NCBI GenBank assembly: GCA_945788445.1
Contig: CALZMA010000082.1
Span: 1-5,218 of the forward strand
Source of the DNA: an uncultured Bacteroidales bacterium
Lineage (GTDB): Bacteria; Bacteroidota; Bacteroidia; Bacteroidales; Bacteroidaceae
Direction: 5' to 3'
Length of the DNA: 5,218 nt
Positions 1 through 4,441 of the stretch are shown one piece after another. How positions within the stretch are numbered: the first letter of the stretch is position 1; the number at the start of each line of letters is the position of its first letter. Position numbers and translations under genes: made by a program. The notes below the pieces were generated by a model that saw nothing but the letters and a program-made list of their open reading frames with translations, did not search any database and was not told where the DNA came from.

Positions 1-402
1 GTGCGCCGCGCCCTCGAACTCACCGGGACAGCCCACCTGGCCCGCCGCGCCCTCACCTCGCTCAGCGACGGCGAACGCCAGCGCGTGTTCGTGGCCAAGG
101 CCCTGGCGCAGGACACGCCCGTCATCCTCCTCGACGAGCCTTCGGCCTTTCTCGACTTTCCCTCGAAAATCCAGCTCTTCCGCCTGCTGCGCCGCCTGGC
201 CCACGAGGAGGGGAAAGCCATTCTGATGAGTACGCACGACGTGGAGCCCGCCCTCCAGTTGGCGGACCAGCTCTGGCTCCTGAGCCGCGACGAACTCTGC
301 TGCGGCACGCCCGAAGCCCTCGCCGGGGCGGGACAGATAGGCCGCTTCTTCGACCGGAGCGGACTGCGCTTCGACGCCGGGCAGCGCCGCTTTGTCTACT
401 GA
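1..402 (+). CDS. ABC transporter ATP-binding protein, C-terminal part (5' truncated)
   Basis: This is the C-terminal part of an ATPase that powers a membrane ABC transporter from the cytoplasmic face. Visible motifs, numbered from the window edge, are the signature LSDGERQR (21-28), the Walker B strand ending VILLDEP (41-47) with catalytic Glu46, the D-loop SAFLD (48-52) and the switch His in STHD (His79). The Walker A and Q-loop lie off the left edge, so the GTG at position 1 is not necessarily the real start. The order and spacing, the short tail after the H-loop and the 'CCGTPEAL' segment resemble the iron-siderophore/haem/cobalamin (FecE/BtuD-like) importer ATPases, but the substrate cannot be fixed from this fragment. 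The gene ends with TGA 67 bp before topB on the same strand. That gap has no strong terminator, so read-through into topB is possible. Confidence 0.92.
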   Translation: MRRALELTGTAHLARRALTSLSDGERQRVFVAKALAQDTPVILLDEPSAFLDFPSKIQLFRLLRRLAHEEGKAILMSTHDVEPALQLADQLWLLSRDELCCGTPEALAGAGQIGRFFDRSGLRFDAGQRRFVY

Positions 403-469
403 CTCCGCACCGTGCCCCGCGCCGGCGGGCTGAGAACCATTCAACTCCTAAAAGAAAGAAACCTACCCC

Positions 470-2560
470 ATGATAGTCTGTATTGCAGAAAAGCCCAGCG
501 TGGCCCAGGAGATAGCCCAAATTCTCGGGGCCTCGGCCCGCCACCAGGGCTACTTTGAAGGGAACGGCTACCAGGTGACCTGGACCTACGGCCACCTCTG
601 CGAGCTCAAATACCCCGAGGACTACACGCCGCAATGGAAGCGCTGGAGCCTCGGGGCGCTGCCCATGGTGCCGCCGCGCTTCGGCATCCGCCTCAAGGAC
701 GACGAGGGCGTGAAGCGCCAGTTTGCCGTCATCGAACAGCTCATGGCCCGCGCCGAACGCATCGTGAACTGCGGCGATGCCGGCCAGGAGGGCGAACTCA
801 TCCAGCGCTGGGTGATGCAGAAGGCCGGGGCGCAGTGTCCCGTGGACCGCCTGTGGATTTCCTCGCTCACGGAAGATGCCATCCGCGAGGGCTTCCAGCA
901 GCTCCGCCCCCAGACGGACTACCAGCGCCTCTACGAGGCCGGACTCTGCCGCGCCATCGGCGACTGGCTGCTCGGCATGAACGCCACCCGGCTCTACACC
1001 CTGAAGTACGGCGGCCAGCGCGGACCGGGCGCACAGCCGCTCAGCATCGGGCGCGTGCAGACCCCGACGCTCGCCCTCATCGTGAAGCGGCAGCAGGAGA
1101 TTGACCATTTCACACCGGAGCCTTACTGGGTGCTCTCGACCCTCTACCGGCAAACGACGTTCAACGCCGTGATGGCCGACCCGAACGAGGACGAGGCCCC
1201 CGCGCAGGACGGCAAGCAACCGGCCGCCCCCGCCCGCCGCGGATTTACCTCGGAGGAGGAGGGACAGGCCGCCCTGGCCCGCATCCGCACGGAACCTTTC
1301 TTCGTGGACAGCGTGGAAAAGAAAAAGGGTACGGAAGCGCCGCCGCGGCTCTACGACCTCACTTCGCTGCAGGTGGACTGCAACAAGAAGTTCGGCTTCT
1401 CGGCCGACCTGACGCTGCAACTCATACAGAGCCTCTACGAAAAGAAGGTGACGACCTACCCGCGCGTCGACACCACCTGCCTCTCGGAGGACATCTATCC
1501 CAAATGCGGCCCCATCCTCAACGGCATTTCGGGCCAATACGGCACGCTGCTCATGCCGCTGCGGGGCGCGAAGCTGCTGAAGCGCAAGAAGGTCTTCGAC
1601 AACAGCAAGGTGACGGACCACCACGCCATCATCCCCACCGGCGTGGCCCCGCAGAACCTGACGGACATGGAGAAGCGCGTGTTCGACCTGGTGGCGCGCC
1701 GCTTCATCGCGGTCTTCTACCCCGACTGCCGCTTTGCGACCACCACGGTGCTGGGCCACGCGGCCGACGTGCCGTTCAAGGCTACGGGCAAGGTAATCCT
1801 GGAACCGGGCTGGCGCGATGTCTACGGTCCGGCGCGCCCGGCCGAGGGTGCCGATGCGGCCGACGAGGAGAAGACGGACGAGGGGGAACGCACGCTGCCC
1901 GACTTCGTCAGCGGCGAAAGCGGTCCGCACGAGCCTTCGCTCACGCAGAAAACGACGCAGCCGCCCAAGCCCTACACCGAGGCTACCCTGCTCCGCGCCA
2001 TGGAAACGGCGGGACGCACGGTCGACGACGAGGCACTGCGCGACGCGATGAAGGAGAACGGCATTGGCCGCCCCTCCACCCGCGCGGCCATCATCGAGAC
2101 GCTCTTCCGCCGCCAGTACATCCGCCGCCAGCGCAAGGCCATCATGCCCACGCCGACGGGCGTAGAACTCATCTCCATCATCCGCAACGAGCTGCTGAAG
2201 AGTGCCGAACTCACGGGCCGCTGGGAGCGGAAGTTGCGCCAGATCGAGAGCGGGCAGTATGTGGCGGGCCAGTTTGTGGAGGAATTGAAAACGATGGTCG
2301 ACGAGCTGGTCCGGCAGGTGCTGAGCGACAATACGCCCTGCCGCCTCAGCGCCTTCGCCTCGCCCGCGTCTGCCCCGCAGCAGGCCCAGCCCGCCCCGAC
2401 AAAGCAGGCGGACGAAGCGCCCAAGGCCCCGCGCAAACGCATTGTCCGTGCGGGCAGCATTTGTCCGCAATGTGGCCAAGGGAAGGTCATCAAGGGCCAC
2501 ACGGCCTACGGTTGCTCGCGCTGGAAGGAAGGTTGCGATTGGCGAAAGCCGTTTAAATAA
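470..2560 (+). CDS. topB: DNA topoisomerase III (type IA)
   Basis: This is a type IA topoisomerase that cuts one DNA strand through a 5'-phosphotyrosine link and passes the other, acting in decatenation and recombination-intermediate processing. At 696 residues it is somewhat longer than E. coli TopB (about 650). The N-terminus MIVCIAEKPSVAQEI fixes the ATG and supplies Toprim Glu7. The Toprim acidic motif is GDAGQEGE with Asp103 and Glu107; the usual second Asp is Gly105. Further family blocks are SIGRVQTPT (192-200), the active-site TTYPRVDT with catalytic Tyr330, TDHHAIIPT (382-390) and GIGRPST (531-537). A likely zinc finger closes the protein (Cys665, 668, 682, 689). Acidic, low-complexity inserts lie near residues 235-260 and 455-490, and an Ala/Pro/Lys linker precedes the zinc finger. 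The leader is A-rich with no clear Shine-Dalgarno site. No conjugation or mobilisation genes are visible nearby, so a chromosomal housekeeping copy is more likely than one on a conjugative element. Confidence 0.97.
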   Translation: MIVCIAEKPSVAQEIAQILGASARHQGYFEGNGYQVTWTYGHLCELKYPEDYTPQWKRWSLGALPMVPPRFGIRLKDDEGVKRQFAVIEQLMARAERIVNCGDAGQEGELIQRWVMQKAGAQCPVDRLWISSLTEDAIREGFQQLRPQTDYQRLYEAGLCRAIGDWLLGMNATRLYTLKYGGQRGPGAQPLSIGRVQTPTLALIVKRQQEIDHFTPEPYWVLSTLYRQTTFNAVMADPNEDEAPAQDGKQPAAPARRGFTSEEEGQAALARIRTEPFFVDSVEKKKGTEAPPRLYDLTSLQVDCNKKFGFSADLTLQLIQSLYEKKVTTYPRVDTTCLSEDIYPKCGPILNGISGQYGTLLMPLRGAKLLKRKKVFDNSKVTDHHAIIPTGVAPQNLTDMEKRVFDLVARRFIAVFYPDCRFATTTVLGHAADVPFKATGKVILEPGWRDVYGPARPAEGADAADEEKTDEGERTLPDFVSGESGPHEPSLTQKTTQPPKPYTEATLLRAMETAGRTVDDEALRDAMKENGIGRPSTRAAIIETLFRRQYIRRQRKAIMPTPTGVELISIIRNELLKSAELTGRWERKLRQIESGQYVAGQFVEELKTMVDELVRQVLSDNTPCRLSAFASPASAPQQAQPAPTKQADEAPKAPRKRIVRAGSICPQCGQGKVIKGHTAYGCSRWKEGCDWRKPFK

Positions 2561-2589
2561 ATATAGGTGTAGGCAATAGAAAAAATAGG

Positions 2590-2625
2590 TATTGCCGCAA
2601 TCGAACGACAAGTATTGCCGCAATC
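2590..2625 (+). repeat. 13-bp direct repeat TATTGCCGCAATC, two copies
   Basis: TATTGCCGCAATC occurs at 2590-2602 and again at 2613-2625, starts 23 bp apart. The core TTGCCGCAATC returns at 2721-2731 as the first bases of the second 106-bp unit. The first copy also pairs with GGCAATA at 2572-2578 (7-bp stem, 11-nt loop). That hairpin sits directly behind the topB stop but lacks a following T-run, so I do not call it a terminator. Confidence 0.85.
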
Positions 2626-2826
2626 CTGACAGCTGTTGGCCGATAATGTCAAGCGTTCAAGGCGCGCCCCGGAGGGGCAAAAGCTCACAGCCCAGGGCAA
2701 GCGAGCAAAGCGAGCGGCACTTGCCGCAATCCTGACAGCTGTTGGCCAACAATGTCAAGCGTTCAAGGCGCGCCCCGGAGGGGCAAAAGCTCACAGCCCA
2801 GGGCAAGCGAGCAAAGCGAGCGGCAC
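2615..2826 (+). repeat. 106-bp tandem duplication (two copies)
   Basis: Unit 1 is 2615-2720 and unit 2 is 2721-2826. They are adjacent, equal in length and differ at only two positions that I can see (2642 G versus 2748 A, and 2644 T versus 2750 C), so 104 of 106 bases agree. Each unit starts TTGCCGCAATCCTGACAGC, contains the small hairpin GCCCC-GGA-GGGGC and ends GCGAGCGGCAC. Only the second unit is followed by CCTGGG, which completes a hairpin with its own CCCAGGG. The near-identity implies a recent duplication, or a sequence held uniform by recombination. Confidence 0.95.
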
Positions 2827-2832
2827 CCTGGG
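2797..2832 (+). repeat. Imperfect hairpin CCCAGGG / CCCTGGG
   Basis: CCCAGGG at 2797-2803 pairs with CCCTGGG at 2826-2832, and the stem can extend outward by a G-T and an A-T pair. The 22-nt interior contains the direct repeat AGCGAGC...AGCGAGC. The first 106-bp unit carries only the left arm, because the second unit begins where the right arm should be. Confidence 0.75.
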
Positions 2833-2858
2833 TTAGGCCGAAGGGTATCCGATACGCC

Positions 2859-2918
2859 CCCGGAGGGGGCAAAAGCAGCGACAGGAGCACTCCTGCCATG
2901 GCTTTTGCCCCCTCCGGG
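2859..2918. repeat. 18-bp inverted repeat forming a long nested hairpin
   Basis: The left arm CCCGGAGGGGGCAAAAGC (2859-2876) is the exact reverse complement of the right arm at 2901-2918. The 24-nt interior holds a second perfect stem, CAGGAG (2882-2887) with CTCCTG (2890-2895). The right arm is followed by ATTTTCG, too short a T-run for a standard intrinsic terminator. A strong RNA or cruciform structure is likely whichever strand is read, and it could still hinder read-through between the convergent topB and ferredoxin genes. Confidence 0.85.
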
Positions 2919-2980
2919 ATTTTCGTTGGACGCTTGTAGTCCGGGCTTCCGAGGTTGTTGCACGTTTCCGTAGGTACACA

Positions 2981-3019
2981 AAAAAACTGCCTTCGCCGCG
3001 GGAAGCGGGTGGGCAGTTT
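2981..3019 (-). terminator. Rho-independent terminator of the ferredoxin gene
   Basis: Read on the minus strand, AAACTGCC (3019-3012) pairs with GGCAGTTT (2991-2984), and an inner CCGC/GCGG stem lengthens the hairpin. The T-run at 2986-2981 (six Ts, three of them within the arm) follows at once. It begins 30 bp after the ferredoxin stop codon. On the plus strand there is no comparable T-run, so it should act on the ferredoxin transcript. Confidence 0.8.
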
Positions 3020-3048
3020 CTGAGTTAAGTTTTTGGTTCTTCGACCGA

Positions 3049-3219
3049 TTATTCGCCGGGAGCGATAGCGCCGGAGGGGCAAACATCTGCGCAAGTGCCG
3101 CAATCAACACAAACGCTGGGGTCGATAGAGTACTTAGCGCCTTCAGAGATAGCGCCAGAGGGGCATTCATCGATGCAAGTGCCGCAAGCAATGCAATCGT
3201 CGCTAATTACGTAAGCCAT
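3049..3219 (-). CDS. 2[4Fe-4S] ferredoxin, 56 residues
   Basis: This is a small clostridial-type ferredoxin, a soluble cytoplasmic low-potential electron carrier. It probably serves enzymes such as pyruvate:ferredoxin oxidoreductase in an anaerobe; the partner is inferred. Two cluster motifs are complete: Cys9-x2-Cys12-x2-Cys15-x3-Cys19-Pro and Cys37-x2-Cys40-x2-Cys43-x3-Cys47-Pro, each followed by SGAI. The length (56 aa) is the family norm. The frame stays open far upstream, but the ATG giving MAYVISDDC is the conserved family start, and the upstream part runs through the promoter and repeats. The halves are an internal duplication: 3065-3107 and 3149-3191 match at 36 of 43 bases. Codon use differs from the neighbours, with many GCT, TCT and GTT codons, as in highly expressed genes. 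It is a single-gene unit with its own promoter and terminator. Confidence 0.97.
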   Translation of the reverse strand: MAYVISDDCIACGTCIDECPSGAISEGAKYSIDPSVCVDCGTCADVCPSGAIAPGE

Positions 3220-3312
3220 AATAGTAGAATTTGATTGATGAGTGAGTAATTGTCCTTGTCTTCGCGGGAACGCATGAACCCAAAACAGGCTTTGCGATAC
3301 GCCAAGCGGTGG

Positions 3313-3344
3313 CAAAGGTAGTGCAAGGCGAGCGGAAAATGAAA
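3313..3344 (-). promoter_or_regulatory. Bacteroidota-type promoter for ferredoxin
   Basis: On the minus strand TACCTTTG (3320-3313) matches the -7 consensus TAnnTTTG exactly and is followed by CCACCGC. TTTC at 3344-3341, 20 bp further upstream, matches three of four bases of the -33 TTTG. Initiation near 3306 would give a leader of about 87 nt, A/T-rich close to the ATG at 3219. The -7 match is direct; the start point is inferred. Confidence 0.65.
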
Positions 3345-3390
3345 GAAAAAGCGATTTTTCTTTTTGTTGTGCGTTCCATATTTTCAATCT

Positions 3391-3474
3391 CAGCCTTGGA
3401 AAAATCAATCCCAGCCTTTGAATTTTCAATCCCAGCCTTTGAAAAAACAATCCCAGCCTTTGAAAAAACAACTC
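3391..3474. repeat. Four 21-bp tandem repeats with phased A-tracts
   Basis: Four units begin CAGCCTT at 3391, 3412, 3433 and 3454, exactly 21 bp apart, with worn half-units on each side (TTTTCAATC at 3381-3389, CAGGCTTTG at 3475-3483). Each unit holds an A/T tract in the same place: AAAAA at 3400, AATTTT at 3421, AAAAAA at 3442 and 3463. The 21-bp spacing is two helical turns, which predicts intrinsically bent DNA. The array fills the middle of the 361-bp divergent gap between ferredoxin and porT, about 85-170 bp upstream of the inferred ferredoxin start point. Because 21 is divisible by three, several frames read through as seven-residue repeats; I do not regard these as protein. Confidence 0.93.
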
Positions 3475-3517
3475 CAGGCTTTGCTGTACCCCTCCCCCGC
3501 CCCCGAAAAAGCAAACG

Positions 3518-3535
3518 ATTGCAGCCCGATGCAAT
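3518..3535. promoter_or_regulatory. 18-bp dyad ATTGCA-N6-TGCAAT upstream of porT
   Basis: ATTGCA (3518-3523) and TGCAAT (3530-3535) are perfect inverted half-sites around GCCCGA, centred about 54 bp before the porT ATG. The symmetry suits a dimeric DNA-binding protein. No TAnnTTTG box is visible between it and porT; only an AT-rich stretch, TTACTATATAAATAC, at 3554-3568. A function as an operator is inference, and a six-base half-site can occur by chance. Confidence 0.35.
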
Positions 3536-3580
3536 AAACCTCGCGAAAAGCCGTTACTATATAAATACATTCCCCAAATC

Positions 3581-4291
3581 ATGATTTCTTTGCTCCGCAT
3601 CCTCCTGATATGCCTTGCACTCTGCCCCGCGGCGCTTTTTGCCCAGCAGCGCAAGGTCCAGAACAAGCCCTTCATCGACGAGCGCCGTTTCCACTACGGC
3701 TTCTTCGTGGGCATTCACGACGAGACCGCGCAACTCGTCAACAACGGCTACATCGACCCCGCCACAGGGGCGCAGTGGGTAGCGCAGACCGACCAGATGA
3801 GCCTCGGGTTCTCCGTCGGCGTGCTCGGCGAGTGGAAACTCAACCGCACCCTCAGCCTCCGCGCCGTGCCCTCGCTCCACTTCGGTTCCAAGCATTTCAC
3901 CTTCAAGGACCAGACCACGGGCAAGCAGGAGTACCAGGACCTCAAGTCGTGCTACGTGGGCATGCCCATCGACCTGAAGGTGGCCGCCCCGCGCTTCAAC
4001 AACTACCGGCCCTACGTGGTGGCGGGCCTCGCCCCCTACTACGACCTCAGCGGCAACGAGCAGGGCAAGCTGAAATTCAAGCCCTTCACGCTCATGGCCG
4101 AAATAGGCATGGGCTGCGACCTCTACATGCCCTTCTTCAAGCTCATCCCCGAACTGAAATTCTGCTTCGGCCTCGGCAACGTGCTGAAGAAGAACCGTCC
4201 CGACCTCATCGACCCCACGCAGCGCATCTTCACCGAGAGCGTGGACCGCGCCACCGTGAGCATGGTCGTGCTCACCCTCTACTTTGAATAA
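3581..4291 (+). CDS. porT: PorT-family outer-membrane beta-barrel protein
   Basis: This is probably PorT, the small outer-membrane barrel needed for the type IX secretion system of Bacteroidota. The 236-residue length fits the family. A signal peptide is clear: a hydrophobic run from Ile2 to Phe20 with a likely signal peptidase I cut after Ala21 (ALFA/QQ). The mature N-terminus has the family-like block KPFIDERRFHYGFFVG (29-44). After it come alternating polar/hydrophobic strands such as MSLGFSVGVLGEWKL, LSLRAVPSLHFG, YRPYVVAGLAPYYDL and FTLMAEIGMGCDLY, and a last strand ending LTLYFE, an aromatic C-terminus typical of barrel proteins. No other type IX secretion gene is in view, so the specific PorT role rests on resemblance; the alternative is a generic porin-like DUF barrel of the PorT superfamily. 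No clear Shine-Dalgarno site precedes the ATG. Confidence 0.8.
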   Translation: MISLLRILLICLALCPAALFAQQRKVQNKPFIDERRFHYGFFVGIHDETAQLVNNGYIDPATGAQWVAQTDQMSLGFSVGVLGEWKLNRTLSLRAVPSLHFGSKHFTFKDQTTGKQEYQDLKSCYVGMPIDLKVAAPRFNNYRPYVVAGLAPYYDLSGNEQGKLKFKPFTLMAEIGMGCDLYMPFFKLIPELKFCFGLGNVLKKNRPDLIDPTQRIFTESVDRATVSMVVLTLYFE

Positions 4292-4343
4292 CACCGCCCG
4301 CAAAGGCCCGAATGGAACGTACAAAACAGCAAAATCGCCGGTT

Positions 4344-4360
4344 TGTAACAAAAATGTAAC
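4344..4360 (+). promoter_or_regulatory. Direct repeat TGTAAC-N5-TGTAAC, pho-box-like activator site candidate
   Basis: TGTAAC occurs at 4344-4349 and 4355-4360, an 11-bp period or one helical turn. On the other strand it reads TTACAT-N5-TTACAA, the layout of sites bound by OmpR/PhoB-type response regulators and close to the Bacillus PhoP pattern. It ends 6 bp before the -33 region of the next gene's promoter, where an activator would be expected. The repeat is seen directly; the regulator is inferred. Confidence 0.45.
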
Positions 4361-4366
4361 CCACGG

Positions 4367-4399
4367 TTCGCGCGCATCCAAATATAAGGACTACATTTG
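4367..4399 (+). promoter_or_regulatory. Bacteroidota-type promoter for the VTC-domain gene
   Basis: TACATTTG at 4392-4399 matches the -7 consensus TAnnTTTG exactly. TTCG at 4367-4370, 21 bp upstream, is a weak -33 match. Initiation near 4405 would leave an A/T-rich leader of about 37 nt before the ATG at 4442. The weak -33 box agrees with a promoter that needs an activator. Confidence 0.65.
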
Positions 4400-4441
4400 C
4401 CGCATCAAGGTTTGATTTTCCTGCCTTAAATATTCTTCATC

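Larger units (their letters stand above)
2590..2980. repeat. Repeat-rich non-coding region behind topB
   Basis: The 488 bp between topB and the ferredoxin gene hold no convincing gene. Nearly all of it is palindromic or repeated. It contains a 13-bp direct repeat, a 106-bp tandem duplication, a CCCAGGG/CCCTGGG hairpin, adjacent small palindromes GTATC-C-GATAC (2845-2855) and GCCCCC-GGA-GGGGGC (2856-2870), and an 18-bp inverted repeat. The word GGAGGGGCAAAAGC occurs in both 106-bp copies, appears again with one extra G at 2863-2876, and that version returns inverted at 2901-2914. Short open frames across it have low-complexity translations typical of repeats. The composition looks like a dispersed intergenic repeat family of the kind seen in Bacteroidota genomes; that family link is from memory and inference, not from a search. 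Confidence 0.7.

Noticed and set aside
416..429. CCCGC-GCCG-GCGGG hairpin between the ABC ATPase gene and topB
   Set aside because: A 5-bp stem without a T-run behind it is too weak to call a terminator.
122..2623. An 833-codon open frame on the minus strand covering all of topB
   Set aside because: It is codon-aligned with topB, and an antisense stop there needs a TTA, CTA or TCA sense codon, none of which topB uses. The translation is rich in Arg, Ala, Gly and His with no recognisable domain. It is a by-product of GC-biased codon use.
2636..2939. Short open frames with Lys/Arg-rich translations in the tandem repeat
   Set aside because: They follow the 106-bp duplication, have no family resemblance and exist in several frames and both strands; they are repeat translations.
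3391..3474. CRISPR array
   Set aside because: The units are contiguous 21-bp repeats without unique spacers, and no cas gene is present.
3309..3584. Plus-strand open frame (GTG start, seven-residue SIPAFEK-like repeats) whose TGA overlaps the porT ATG
   Set aside because: It runs across the ferredoxin promoter, and the 21-bp repeats stay open in several frames simply because 21 is divisible by three. The ATGA overlap with porT is suggestive of coupling but has no support from codon use or a recognisable protein.
3220..3675. N-terminal extension of the ferredoxin frame to 208 residues
   Set aside because: Ferredoxins of this type start just before the first Cys motif; the extension is encoded by promoter, repeat and antisense porT sequence.
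3557..4381. A 274-codon minus-strand open frame over porT
   Set aside because: This is the same codon-aligned antisense effect. porT has a signal peptide and barrel-like strands; the antisense frame shows no family feature.
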